From positions 1 through 16,244 of the forward strand of contig JAEZQV010000117.1 in assembly GCA_023441125.1 (NCBI GenBank): a stretch of DNA of 16,244 nucleotides, written 5' to 3'. Shown here one piece after another: positions 6,049-14,082 of the stretch (the first letter of the stretch is position 1; each line of letters opens with the position of its first letter). The notes under the pieces are model-generated. The model was not told where the DNA came from. It searched no databases and saw only the letters and a list, made by a program, of their open reading frames with translations. The translations under genes and the position numbers were made by a program. Source of the stretch: Bacillota bacterium (GTDB taxonomy: Bacteria > Bacillota_C > Negativicutes > Sporomusales > Sporomusaceae).

Positions 6049-6621
6049 TTACGGGGAAATCGGAATGCGTTTATAAGGCAATTTGACTAAAATTTGCTCG
6101 GTAAGATCCTGCAAAATGGCCGGTGCATTGGTATCAACGCTTTCGTCTTCAATTTCCGCTTTGGTCACTTTAATTCGGTCATATTTTTGGGTGAGGGCCG
6201 AATAAGCATAGGCCGTTAAAGCTACATCCGAACGTATATAAGTGTCATCGTAATTATAGGAATACATCCTGTCCAGCCGGAGCTGGGATAATTCGGCAAC
6301 CACCACGAGATCGGCCGACAGTTTAGCGGCCAGTTCGGCCATGACCTGCTGATCGGAACATTTGCGGCCTTTGTTTGCCTGTAAAAACTGTTTAACAGTG
6401 TCGTCGACTGCGGCCAGCGGCAGCAAAGTATAATATGGATATTTAAAAGGTTTTATCAGTGTGTTTTGAATTACGCCAAGATCCTCGGGATACCTGTATT
6501 TGGCAGTATTCATTACCGGCAAAACGGCAACCTTCAGGGGGGTTATCGCGTATGCCGGGACAGCCGCTGCCGTCAGGCACAAAATCATCAATGCCAGGAC
6601 CAATTGTTTATACCGTTTCAT
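6049..6621 (-). CDS. Exported protein of unknown function, CsgG/GNA1162-like in outline
   Basis: About 190 residues from the preferred ATG at 6621. The first 25 residues form a signal peptide (basic MKRYKQ, hydrophobic core, AYA before the likely cleavage site). The mature part begins with a KVAVLPVMNTAKYRYPEDL segment, which recalls the start of CsgG/GNA1162-type and related periplasmic proteins, and has a middle beta segment SADLVVVAELSQL. No lipobox is present. An in-frame ATG at 6630 lies inside the best ribosome binding match (AGGGAGATGAT), so 6621 is the better start. The gene follows the zinc-ribbon gene by 21 bases and was probably transcribed with it. The function is unknown; the family resemblance is weak. 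Confidence 0.65.
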   Translation of the reverse strand: MKRYKQLVLALMILCLTAAAVPAYAITPLKVAVLPVMNTAKYRYPEDLGVIQNTLIKPFKYPYYTLLPLAAVDDTVKQFLQANKGRKCSDQQVMAELAAKLSADLVVVAELSQLRLDRMYSYNYDDTYIRSDVALTAYAYSALTQKYDRIKVTKAEIEDESVDTNAPAILQDLTEQILVKLPYKRIPISP

Positions 6622-6642
6622 GGCAATCATCTCCCTGATAGC

Positions 6643-6885
6643 TTAGAAGACTTTATAAATGAGCAGCAAAGCCAGCAATAAAACCAGACACGCCGCTAAG
6701 ACAATTTGTTTTTGCGAGAGTAATTTTTCTTTGGGAACCCCGGCCTGCTCCTGGCGAAGCGCTTCTTTAATATCCTCAAACGTCGGCGGCCGGTCCACTG
6801 CCGGTCTGATAATGGCTTTGCCGCAGTTCGGGCATAGTAGCGCCGTGTCCGGGCACTCGTAACCGCAGTACAGACATTTAATCAT
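6643..6885 (-). CDS. Zinc-ribbon protein with a C-terminal membrane helix
   Basis: 80 residues. A zinc ribbon at the N-terminus has C4-x2-C7 and C18-x2-C21 (CLYCGYECPD and CPNCGK) with one extra cysteine at 11, as in the short zinc-ribbon domains of bacterial membrane-linked proteins. A linker rich in E, K and Q follows, and a hydrophobic helix (about 60-77) anchors the end. The ribbon is expected on the cytoplasmic side. AAGGAGAT (plus-strand 6892-6899) precedes the ATG. It is the first gene of the pair with the exported protein (21-base gap). The binding partner is unknown. Confidence 0.75.
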   Translation of the reverse strand: MIKCLYCGYECPDTALLCPNCGKAIIRPAVDRPPTFEDIKEALRQEQAGVPKEKLLSQKQIVLAACLVLLLALLLIYKVF

Positions 6886-6987
6886 AGCGATCTCCTTTTT
6901 ATAATGTTCATTTTGCTGCTGATTACCTGACCGCCGGCAGCCGGCCTAACCACGCCAGTTGGCATTCCGGCGTATATATTTACTTTA

Positions 6988-6996
6988 ATTTTAGCA
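6988..6996 (-). promoter_or_regulatory. Possible extended -10 for the zinc-ribbon/exported protein pair
   Basis: On the minus strand the sequence TATATGCTAAAAT contains TG-C-TAAAAT, an extended -10, about 100 bases before the zinc-ribbon ATG. No good -35 is seen. It is the best promoter candidate in this gap. Confidence 0.3.
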
Positions 6997-7043
6997 TATA
7001 ATGGAATTCATTGCGAGGCAGAACCGGAAAATCCGTTCTCAAA

Positions 7044-7739
7044 TCAAAATAAAAACGTATGAATTGAGTATAATACGGTCAGGAGGATAGGTTGATGCAT
7101 AAGATAAATAAACAGTGACCGGCGTCCCAGCCAGGCCAGCAGGTTTATGGTGCTGTTTTGGCCGCTATTCGGCCAGCGCGGCTGCCGGGTTGGGTACAGC
7201 AGCTTGCCTGCCGCCAGCCCATAGACGACAAAACCGAGCCAGGGGATGAGCGGATAATAATCAAGGGAGGCAAAGTCGGACGGAGGCAGGCCCAGCGGGA
7301 TCAGCATGGACGTGGTTACAGCCGCCGGCGTCACAAATTTGCCGCTGACGAGCAGCAAGCTGCCTGTCAGCATAAGCGGCAGCGGAGTGAGCCGGACCAG
7401 TAGCGGGGCCAGCAGCATGCCGGCTCCCAGCAGATGCAGGATTCCGAACCGGATATACACGGCCGGATTAAAAATATAGGTTATGGCGGTGATGGCAAGG
7501 CCGGCCCCCATGATCATGAGACCGCGGCGCAGCGGATTTTTACTTAATGAACTGCTCAGACCGGAAACCAGCATGAACAGGATGGCCGCAAACTTGCCCT
7601 GGTAATACCAGAACCCGTTAAGATAATCAACCGTCCAGTTATAAAAATACGCTAAGTCAAATACCGTATGAAAAATAATCATGAGCATGATGGCGATACC
7701 CCGGAATGCATCTATTTCAACAATGCGGCCAGAATACAC
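7044..7739 (-). CDS. DUF1624/HGSNAT-type membrane acyltransferase-like protein
   Basis: 231 residues from the preferred GTG start. The N-terminus RIVEIDAFRGIAI, followed by MLMIIFHTVFDL with H24, is the signature of the heparan-alpha-glucosaminide N-acetyltransferase catalytic family (PF07786, DUF1624), which transfers acyl groups across or onto membrane-bound substrates. About seven hydrophobic helices follow, ending with LGRRSLFIYLMHQPILL (about 204-220), also usual in the family. The acceptor is unknown. A longer reading starts at TTG 7781, but AAGGAGG (7750-7756 on the plus strand) stands about 10 bases before GTG 7739, and the conserved region begins right after it. The gene is monocistronic as far as visible, divergent from the small transporter gene. 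Confidence 0.78.
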   Translation of the reverse strand: MYSGRIVEIDAFRGIAIMLMIIFHTVFDLAYFYNWTVDYLNGFWYYQGKFAAILFMLVSGLSSSLSKNPLRRGLMIMGAGLAITAITYIFNPAVYIRFGILHLLGAGMLLAPLLVRLTPLPLMLTGSLLLVSGKFVTPAAVTTSMLIPLGLPPSDFASLDYYPLIPWLGFVVYGLAAGKLLYPTRQPRWPNSGQNSTINLLAWLGRRSLFIYLMHQPILLTVLYSIHTFLF

Positions 7740-7809
7740 AGGCAGGTAACCTCCTTGGACAACAGTGGCTAATCTTAACAATAGACGACAAAGCGCCTGA
7801 CGTCAAGCG

Positions 7810-7833
7810 GCCGGCCGGACACTCCCGGCCGGC
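7810..7833. repeat. GC-rich perfect inverted repeat in the divergent gap
   Basis: GCCGGCCGG (7810-7818) and CCGGCCGGC (7825-7833) are perfect 9-base arms around a 6-base loop. It lies between the two divergent genes at 7739 and 7973. It could be a leader hairpin of the minus-strand gene or an operator. The rest of this 233-bp gap shows no firm promoter; TATACT at 7906-7911 is a possible -10 but has no -35. Confidence 0.4.
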
Positions 7834-7972
7834 AACACCAATAGCGGAAAATCTGCCGGCATTATTTTCCCGCCGATTGGCAGGAATACCTGCGGGCAGA
7901 GGGAATATACTACCAGATAGCGGCTCTGTCCTCTGCGGTCAGGGCTTGTAATGCGAATAGGATGGTGTCGGT

Positions 7973-8317
7973 GTGAACGCGATCTATATAATATTGATAT
8001 CTGTGCTGCTGGGAGCTGGCGGACAAATTGCCTTCAAATACGGCGCTATGCGCATTCCGGATAGCGGCTCGCTGCTGGCGAAAGCAATAGCAGCCTGGCC
8101 GATCAGTGCCGGACTGGCTCTCTATGGTGTAAGCACCCTGCTGTGGATTTATGCCCTGCGCTCGGTGGAACTGAGTTATGCTTATCCGCTTATCAGTCTG
8201 GGCTATATCCTGGTTTTTATTGCTTCTTACTTTCTTTTTCACGAACCCATCGGTCCACTCCGGTTGGGCGGACTGGTGCTGATCCTGGGCGGTATTATCC
8301 TTGTAGCTAGATCATAA
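7973..8317 (+). CDS. Small DMT-superfamily (EamA/SMR-like) transporter
   Basis: 114 residues with four hydrophobic helices (about 2-20, 44-62, 67-88 and 95-112), the size of single-domain members of the drug/metabolite transporter superfamily such as small multidrug resistance proteins and ArnE-like flippase subunits. The motifs GAGGQIAFKYG, SYAYPLISLGYILVF and HEPIGPLRLGGLVLILGGI are typical of the EamA half. Such proteins act as dimers; the substrate is not readable. It lacks the membrane-embedded Glu expected near residue 14 in SMR drug exporters (a Gly/Ala stretch lies there), which favours a flippase or other role over drug efflux. GTG at 7973 is the start, supported by TAGGATGG about eight bases before. 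A phosphate-box promoter follows. Confidence 0.75.
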   Translation: MNAIYIILISVLLGAGGQIAFKYGAMRIPDSGSLLAKAIAAWPISAGLALYGVSTLLWIYALRSVELSYAYPLISLGYILVFIASYFLFHEPIGPLRLGGLVLILGGIILVARS

Positions 8318-8331
8318 TAGGTAATGACAAA

Positions 8332-8369
8332 TTAACCGAATCTTAACATTTCTTTACAATTGGTTAACA
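8332..8369 (+). promoter_or_regulatory. PhoP-type box: four TTAACA-like direct repeats
   Basis: TTAACC (8332-8337), TTAACA (8343-8348), TTTACA (8353-8358) and TTAACA (8364-8369) lie on the coding strand at 11, 10 and 11 base steps, as in Gram-positive PhoP boxes (TT(A/T/C)A(C/T)A repeats). The last repeat doubles as the -35 of the promoter below. Their position in front of a phosphate transport operon strongly supports control by phosphate starvation. Confidence 0.8.
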
Positions 8370-8393
8370 AAGAGTGCGGGGATATGCTATAAT
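8364..8393 (+). promoter_or_regulatory. Promoter of the phosphate transport operon
   Basis: -35 TTAACA (8364-8369, 5 of 6 against TTGACA), an 18-base spacer and a perfect -10 TATAAT (8388-8393) with an extended TG at 8385-8386. The start of transcription would be near 8400, placing the PhoP repeats at about -68 to -31. Confidence 0.75.
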
Positions 8394-8426
8394 CAGTTTG
8401 AATCCGACAAATTGAGGAGGCTAAGT

Positions 8427-9062
8427 ATGGGATTTGGCTTAAAGCCGCGCGAAGAAAAATTTTACGGTTACCTGCTGGAAAACACTAAAATTATTCGTGA
8501 TGCGGCTGATGTATTGCAAGAGGCACTAAATAGAGACTGTGACTCATCCCTATCCGAGTTAATGCTGCAAATCGACGAACTCGAAAAAACGGCTGACACC
8601 AATACTGCCAAGATTGTCGGCCTGCTGCACAAGACATTTATCACACCGCTTGACCGCGAGGATATCTACAGTATCGCCCATAAGCTGGATGATGTGATTG
8701 ATTGCATTCAGGGAACGATTGAACGGATGGAACTCTATAATGCCGGCACCGCCTCGGAAGGCGCCCGCGAACTGGCCGTCCTGGTCGGCAAAAGCGCCAA
8801 ACAGATCGACAAGGCGTTTTCCCTGCTGCCGGATATTAAAAAACAGCGAGACAAGCTGGAGGAACGCTGTGCCCGGATTATTGAGTGCGAAGCGCTGGGC
8901 GACAGGCTGTACCGCCAGGAAATGGCCAAACTGTTCCGAGAATGTAATGATCCCATTGAGATTATCAAGTGGAAGGAAATCTTGCTTCATCTTGAGGAAA
9001 CGCTGGATATCTGTGAGGATATTGCTAGTTTATTAAGGGGAGTAATCGTGAAGTATGCCTGA
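8427..9062 (+). CDS. DUF47 (PhoU-like) accessory protein of Pit phosphate transport
   Basis: 211 residues of the DUF47 family (PF01865), helical PhoU-like proteins that commonly stand next to Pit transporter genes and are thought to regulate transport or phosphate sensing, possibly through bound metal. It shows repeated acidic motifs: ELEKTADTNT near 51-60, the conserved HKTFITPLDREDIY (68-81), HKLDDVID (85-92), and the second half ECEALGDRLYR and HLEETLDICEDIA (188-200). It is cytoplasmic, with no membrane helix. ATG 8427 is chosen over an upstream TTG (8412) because GAGGAGG (8414-8420) precedes it with normal spacing. It overlaps the pit gene by eight bases, indicating coupled translation. 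The exact role is inferred from family and context. Confidence 0.85.
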   Translation: MGFGLKPREEKFYGYLLENTKIIRDAADVLQEALNRDCDSSLSELMLQIDELEKTADTNTAKIVGLLHKTFITPLDREDIYSIAHKLDDVIDCIQGTIERMELYNAGTASEGARELAVLVGKSAKQIDKAFSLLPDIKKQRDKLEERCARIIECEALGDRLYRQEMAKLFRECNDPIEIIKWKEILLHLEETLDICEDIASLLRGVIVKYA

Positions 9063-10047
9063 TTTTACGCTGGTCTATGTTGTGGTTCTCTTTGCACTGG
9101 CGTTTGATTATATCAATGGTTTTCACGATACGGCCAACGCCATTGCCACATCGGTATCCACCCGGGCTCTGGAACCGCAGTACGCCGTAGTCCTGGCCGC
9201 CATTCTTAATTTCGCCGGCGCGCTGTACAGTACCGGGGTGGCCAAAACCATCGGCGGTGATATTGTCAAAGCCGCTTCACTGGTAAATCAGCCGGTTATC
9301 ATCTCAGCCCTGTTTGGGGCCATCGTGTGGAATCTGATTACCTGGTGGTTTGGCATTCCCAGCAGTTCTTCCCATGCGCTGGTTGGCGGTGTTCTCGGCG
9401 CGGTAGCTGTCGGCGCAGGCATAGATGCCATTAATGTGGTCGGCGTCGAAAAAATTATTCTGTCGCTGGTAGTGTCGCCGGTGCTGGCTATGGGCGGCGG
9501 TTATCTGATTATGATTGCGCTGATGTGGATTTTTCGCAGCCATGAGCCGTGTAAGCTTAATTCCCGCTTTAAGAAGATGCAGCTGCTGTCAGCCAGTATG
9601 ATGTCCTTTTCCCATGGGTCCAATGATGCTCAGAAAGCAATGGGAATCATTACGCTGGCGCTCTTAAGCTCAGGCCATCTATCCTCGCTGGAAGTCCCCT
9701 TGTGGGTAAAAGTTTCCTGTGCCACCGCCATGGCTTGTGGAACGGCAGCCGGTGGCTGGAAAATTATTAAAACAATGGGCGGTAAAATATTCAAGCTTGA
9801 GCCCATCAGCGGCTTTGCGGCCGACCTGAATTCTTCCCTGGTCATATTTGCGGCTACCAATCTTCATCTGCCGGTAAGTACTACCCATGTAGTATCCGGT
9901 TCCATTATGGGAGTCGGTTCTTCCAAACGGATTACAGCTGTGCGCTGGGGAGTCGCCCAACAGATGCTGTTTGCCTGGATATTGACAATTCCTTTTAGTG
10001 CCGTTACCAGTGCTCTTATGTATAAAGTATTAAAATTATTTATGTAG
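9055..10047 (+). CDS. pit: Pit-family inorganic phosphate transporter
   Basis: 330 residues, in the usual range for the PiT family (PF01384). The two signature regions are present: NGFHDTANAIAT (21-32) in the N-terminal half and SFSHGSNDAQKAMG (184-197) in the C-terminal half, the inverted repeats that form the phosphate/cation path. GIPSSSSHALVGG (100-112) and LPVSTTHVVSGSIMG (272-286) are the other conserved membrane loops. It imports phosphate (with metal cation and protons or sodium) at the cytoplasmic membrane. It starts inside the end of the DUF47 gene (eight-base overlap) and is transcribed with it from the PhoP-type promoter at 8364-8393. It is not followed by an ABC-type pst set in this window. 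Confidence 0.9.
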   Translation: MPDFTLVYVVVLFALAFDYINGFHDTANAIATSVSTRALEPQYAVVLAAILNFAGALYSTGVAKTIGGDIVKAASLVNQPVIISALFGAIVWNLITWWFGIPSSSSHALVGGVLGAVAVGAGIDAINVVGVEKIILSLVVSPVLAMGGGYLIMIALMWIFRSHEPCKLNSRFKKMQLLSASMMSFSHGSNDAQKAMGIITLALLSSGHLSSLEVPLWVKVSCATAMACGTAAGGWKIIKTMGGKIFKLEPISGFAADLNSSLVIFAATNLHLPVSTTHVVSGSIMGVGSSKRITAVRWGVAQQMLFAWILTIPFSAVTSALMYKVLKLFM

Positions 10048-10074
10048 TATCAGGCAAGTGCATAGATGTCTTAT

Positions 10075-10108
10075 AGCAGCTCAGGGCGTACGCAAAGGGC
10101 TGCTTTTT
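10075..10108 (+). terminator. Rho-independent terminator after pit
   Basis: AGCAGCTC (10075-10082) pairs with GGGCTGCT (10097-10104, one G-U pair) around a 14-base loop, followed by TTTT. It closes the phosphate operon. Confidence 0.75.
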
Positions 10109-10115
10109 GCTACCC

Positions 10116-10144
10116 TTGCCATTCTCTGGGCAACTCATTATAAT
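10116..10144 (+). promoter_or_regulatory. purL promoter
   Basis: TTGCCA (10116-10121), exactly 17 bases of spacer, and TATAAT (10139-10144). The leader to the start at 10226 is about 75 bases and holds a small hairpin (GGAG/CTCC at 10187-10190/10194-10197 inside CAGG/CCTG). I see no purine riboswitch core or PurR-like box in it. Confidence 0.7.
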
Positions 10145-10225
10145 TATAATAATATCCAGCCGTAGGTTATACGAATTTCAGGGATGGGAGCTACTCCTGC
10201 CTGTAATATTAAGGAGGTATTTGTT

Positions 10226-13200
10226 TTGAGCGCTGTTCGCCGTATATTTGTGGAAAAGAAGCCCGGTTTTGCCGTAGAAGCCGCAGGCGTTTTTTCGGAC
10301 TTAAAGCATCATCTGGGGATAGCCGGTTTAACGGGTGTGCGTATTTTGCACCGTTATGATATCAGCGGCATAAGCGAAGCCGAGTTTGCGGCTTCACTGC
10401 ATACTATTTTTTCTGAACCGCCGGTTGATGTCGTATTTGAAGAGCAGCTTGAACTGCCGGCCGGGACACGGGTATTTGCCATGGAATATCTGCCGGGGCA
10501 GTACGACCAACGGGCCGATTGGGCGGCTCAGTCTGTGCAGATTCTAACCCAAAAAGAGCGTCCCGCCGTTCGGACTGCGAAAATGCTGGTGCTCGCAGGG
10601 GAAATTTCCGCCGCAGACCTCGCCAAAATCAAGAATTATTGCATTAATCCAATTGAGGCCCGGGAGGCCCTGCTGGAAAAACCGCAGACGCTGGAGCTGC
10701 CGGCCGAGGTACCGCCTGACGTTGCGGTACTGACCGGCTTTACCGGTCTGGATAACTCTGCACTGAGCCGGTTTTTAGCTGAGCGGGGCCTGGCAATGAG
10801 TTTGGCGGACCTGGCTTTTTGCCAGACTTATTTCCGGGACGCCGAACGGCGGGAGCCGACGCTGACCGAGATAAAGGTGATCGACACCTATTGGTCCGAT
10901 CATTGCCGCCATACTACCTTTCACACCAAGATTGAAGAGGTTAACATTGCGGATAGCCCGTATAGCCGGCCGATTGCCGCCGCCTGGCAGTCTTACCAGA
11001 TGTCCCGGCAGTATGTCTATGGCGATAAAGCTGCCGGCCGGGACATATCGCTCATGGATATTGCCACTGCCGCAATGAAAGAGTTGAAAAAGCGGGGCCA
11101 GCTCAAGGATTTGGACGAGTCGGAGGAAATTAACGCCTGCAGTATTGTTGTTCAGGCTGATATTGAGGGCCGGACAGAAGAATGGCTGGTTATGTTTAAA
11201 AATGAGACTCACAACCATCCGACAGAAATTGAACCGTTTGGCGGCGCCGCCACCTGTCTGGGCGGCTGCATCCGGGACCCGCTGTCCGGCCGGTCTTATG
11301 TGTATCAGGCCATGCGGGTGACCGGCAGCGGCGACCCCCGGGCCGCCCTGGAAGCCACGCTGCCCGGCAAACTGCCGCAGCGCAAGCTTACCACCAGTGC
11401 CGCCGCCGGCTATAGTTCTTACGGCAATCAAATTGGTCTGGCAACAGGCCAGGTGGCCGAGATTTATGATCAGGGCTATATCGCCAAACGTATGGAGATT
11501 GGCGCGGTTATGGCGGCTGCACCCAAAGAGAATGTCGTCCGGGCTGTACCGGCGCCGGGTGATGTTGTTATTTTGGTAGGCGGACGGACCGGCCGTGACG
11601 GCTGCGGCGGCGCAACCGGCTCCTCCAAGGCCCATACCGAGGAATCCCTGGAGAGCTGCGGCGCCGAAGTACAAAAAGGCAACCCGCCGACGGAACGCAA
11701 AATCCAGCGCTTGTTCCGCAAACCAGAAGTCAGTACCATGATCAAACGCTGCAATGATTTCGGCGCCGGCGGCGTGTCGGTAGCCATCGGTGAATTGACG
11801 GACGGCCTCCGCATTAATCTGGACGCCGTTCCTAAAAAATATGAAGGCCTGGACGGCACCGAACTGGCTATTTCCGAATCGCAGGAGCGAATGGCGGTGG
11901 TTGTTACCGCCGCCGCTGCCCATAATTTTATCAGCCATGCCGACGAAGAAAATCTGGAGGCAACCATTGTGGCCGAGGTAACCGGTGACAAACGCCTTAC
12001 CATGGAATGGCGCGGTAAGACCATTGTCAGCATTAGCCGCGAGTTCTTGAATACCAATGGCGTTAAGCAGCATACCAATGTAGCCGTAACCGCTCCGGCC
12101 GCCGCAAGCTATTTTGCCGGACCGACTGTAACCGGCAAGCGCGATGGCCGTAACCTCAAGGCCGCGTGGCTGGATATGCTTCAGAACCTGAATATCGGCA
12201 GCCAGAAAGGACTTGTTGAGCGTTTCGACAGCACCATTGGTGCCGGCACCGTGCTGATGCCTTTCGGCGGACAATATCAGGATACTCCGGCCGAAGGCAT
12301 GGTTGCCAAGCTGCCGGTGCTGGCCGGCAAGACGACAACCGGCACCATCATGACCTATGGCTTCAATCCCGCTTTGTCCGCCTGGAGTCCGTTCCATGGC
12401 GCCGTATATGCCATTGTGGAAGCCGTTGCCAAGGTGGTGGCCCTGGGCGGCAATTTCCGTACAGTCCGCCTGACCTTGCAGGAATATTTTGAGAAGCTGG
12501 GTGAAGACAGCGTAAAGTGGGGCAAACCCTTCAGTGCATTATTGGGCGCCTTCCATGCCCAGCAGCAGCTGGGTATTCCGGCCATTGGCGGCAAGGACAG
12601 CATGTCGGGCTCTTTTAATGATATAGCGGTACCGCCTACCCTGGTAGCTTTTGCCGTTACCCCGGTGGATGTCAGCCAGGTTATCTCCCAGGAATTTAAG
12701 CAGCCCGGCAGCCAGGTTGTGTTGCTGCACCTGCGGCGCGGCGCGGATGAACTGCCTGACTTTGCCGCAGCCATAGCGGCTTACGACCGTGTCCACCGGC
12801 TGGCCGGGGAAGGTAGGGTACTGGCGGCTCATAGCGTTAAACTCGGCGGTATCGCCGAGGCGGTCACAAAGATGACTTTCGGCAACCGGATCGGTATAGA
12901 ATTTATCGCCCAGCTCCAAGGAGCGGAGCTGTTTGCCCCAGATTATGGTTCACTCATTATCGAGGTGCCCGGCAACCTGGACCTTGCGCAGGCTTTTGCC
13001 GGGATTGACTGTCAGTGTATTGGACGAACTACGGCTCAGCCGGTTATCAGCCTGAGTGACCAGCAAATTACTTTAGCGGAAGCGCTGGCAGCCTGGCAGG
13101 CGCCGCTGGAAGGCGTCTTTCCCGCCAGACCCAGCCTGATTGACGGTCAGCCCCAGAATTTTGCGTATTATACTACCCGGAACAGCCGCCGTCCGGCAGT

Positions 13201-14008
13201 CAGCATCGCTAAGCCCAGGGTGCTTATTCCGGTATTTCCCGGTACCAACTGCGAGTATGATTCGTACAAGGCCTTTGCCGAGGCCGGCGCCCTGCCGGAA
13301 ATACTGGTGATTCGCAACCTGACATCGGCGCATATTGAAGAATCGATTGACGCGCTGGCCAAAGGTATCGCCGCTGCCCAAATTGTCATGCTGCCCGGTG
13401 GTTTTAGTGCCGGGGACGAGCCGGACGGCTCCGGCAAATTTATTGCCACCATGTTTCGCAATCCCCGGGTGAAGGCGGCGGTCACCGAACTCCTGCAGCG
13501 CCGCGACGGGCTGATGCTGGGTATTTGTAACGGTTTTCAGGCGCTGATCAAACTGGGTTTGGTTCCTTACGGTGAAATCCGCGATTTGACCGCTACCAGC
13601 CCGACCCTGACCTTCAATAAAATCGGCCGGCACATTTCCTGCATGGTGCATACCAAAGTGGTTTCCACCATGTCGCCGTGGCTGAGCAATGTGGCGGCCG
13701 GCGAAGTATTTGTCATTCCGGCCTCCCACGGCGAAGGCCGCTTTTACGCCACGGCCGGGGAAATAGAGCGGCTGGCGGCCAACGGCCAGATTGCCACCCA
13801 GTATGTTGATTTCGCCGGCCGGCCTACGTATGATATTGCTTTCAACCCCAACGGCTCGTTCCAGTCGATTGAGGCCATTACCAGTCCGGATGGGCGGGTG
13901 CTGGGAAAAATGGGCCACTCGGAGCGGCTTGGCAGCCATGTGGCTGTAAATATTCCGGGGAATAAAGACCAGCAGCTGTTTACCGCCGGGGTAAAATACT
14001 TTAAATAA
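10226..14008 (+). CDS. purL: Phosphoribosylformylglycinamidine synthase, single-chain (PurL)
   Basis: 1260 residues from a TTG start, the large one-chain FGAM synthase (ATP- and glutamine-dependent conversion of FGAR to FGAM, step four of de novo purine synthesis, cytoplasm). The start is fixed by AAGGAGGT seven bases before TTG 10226; an upstream ATG at 10184 has no such site. N-terminal PurS-like domain (about 1-80), then the linker, the synthase part with DTYWSDHCRHTTF (H226, H229) and KNETHNHPTEIEPFGG (N326, H331), TGSSKAHTEESL, and a C-terminal glutamine amidotransferase with PGTNCEYD, PGGFSAGDE, the catalytic C1101 in GICNGFQ and the H1168/E1170 pair in SHGEGRF. All key residues are present, so it should be active. 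It has its own promoter and no other pur gene nearby in the window. Confidence 0.95.
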   Translation: MSAVRRIFVEKKPGFAVEAAGVFSDLKHHLGIAGLTGVRILHRYDISGISEAEFAASLHTIFSEPPVDVVFEEQLELPAGTRVFAMEYLPGQYDQRADWAAQSVQILTQKERPAVRTAKMLVLAGEISAADLAKIKNYCINPIEAREALLEKPQTLELPAEVPPDVAVLTGFTGLDNSALSRFLAERGLAMSLADLAFCQTYFRDAERREPTLTEIKVIDTYWSDHCRHTTFHTKIEEVNIADSPYSRPIAAAWQSYQMSRQYVYGDKAAGRDISLMDIATAAMKELKKRGQLKDLDESEEINACSIVVQADIEGRTEEWLVMFKNETHNHPTEIEPFGGAATCLGGCIRDPLSGRSYVYQAMRVTGSGDPRAALEATLPGKLPQRKLTTSAAAGYSSYGNQIGLATGQVAEIYDQGYIAKRMEIGAVMAAAPKENVVRAVPAPGDVVILVGGRTGRDGCGGATGSSKAHTEESLESCGAEVQKGNPPTERKIQRLFRKPEVSTMIKRCNDFGAGGVSVAIGELTDGLRINLDAVPKKYEGLDGTELAISESQERMAVVVTAAAAHNFISHADEENLEATIVAEVTGDKRLTMEWRGKTIVSISREFLNTNGVKQHTNVAVTAPAAASYFAGPTVTGKRDGRNLKAAWLDMLQNLNIGSQKGLVERFDSTIGAGTVLMPFGGQYQDTPAEGMVAKLPVLAGKTTTGTIMTYGFNPALSAWSPFHGAVYAIVEAVAKVVALGGNFRTVRLTLQEYFEKLGEDSVKWGKPFSALLGAFHAQQQLGIPAIGGKDSMSGSFNDIAVPPTLVAFAVTPVDVSQVISQEFKQPGSQVVLLHLRRGADELPDFAAAIAAYDRVHRLAGEGRVLAAHSVKLGGIAEAVTKMTFGNRIGIEFIAQLQGAELFAPDYGSLIIEVPGNLDLAQAFAGIDCQCIGRTTAQPVISLSDQQITLAEALAAWQAPLEGVFPARPSLIDGQPQNFAYYTTRNSRRPAVSIAKPRVLIPVFPGTNCEYDSYKAFAEAGALPEILVIRNLTSAHIEESIDALAKGIAAAQIVMLPGGFSAGDEPDGSGKFIATMFRNPRVKAAVTELLQRRDGLMLGICNGFQALIKLGLVPYGEIRDLTATSPTLTFNKIGRHISCMVHTKVVSTMSPWLSNVAAGEVFVIPASHGEGRFYATAGEIERLAANGQIATQYVDFAGRPTYDIAFNPNGSFQSIEAITSPDGRVLGKMGHSERLGSHVAVNIPGNKDQQLFTAGVKYFK

Positions 14009-14082
14009 AAACAGGAAATAAAGGAAAATATCCCCCCGGCGACTAAATATTACTTAAAATAAAAGTCGGATGGAGGGAGAAT

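Noticed and set aside
6997..7002. Plus-strand TATAAT as a promoter
   Set aside because: It has no -35 and would transcribe antisense into the acyltransferase gene; it overlaps the AT-rich stretch that also gives the minus-strand -10 candidate.
10151..10225. Purine riboswitch or PurR box in the purL leader
   Set aside because: The leader is only about 75 bases, shows just a small GGAG/CTCC hairpin and lacks the three-way-junction core and PurR-type sequence.
10184..10225. ATG 10184 as the purL start
   Set aside because: No ribosome binding site precedes it, and AAGGAGGT stands directly before TTG 10226, where the conserved N-terminal domain begins.
10775..12397. 540-codon minus-strand open frame inside purL
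   Set aside because: It is antisense to the conserved synthase domains of PurL, has no ribosome binding site and a Gly/Ala/His-rich composition typical of the reverse frame of GC-biased coding DNA.
13073..13939. 288-codon minus-strand open frame inside the PurL amidotransferase region
   Set aside because: Antisense of the catalytic region with a composition unlike a real protein; no ribosome binding site.
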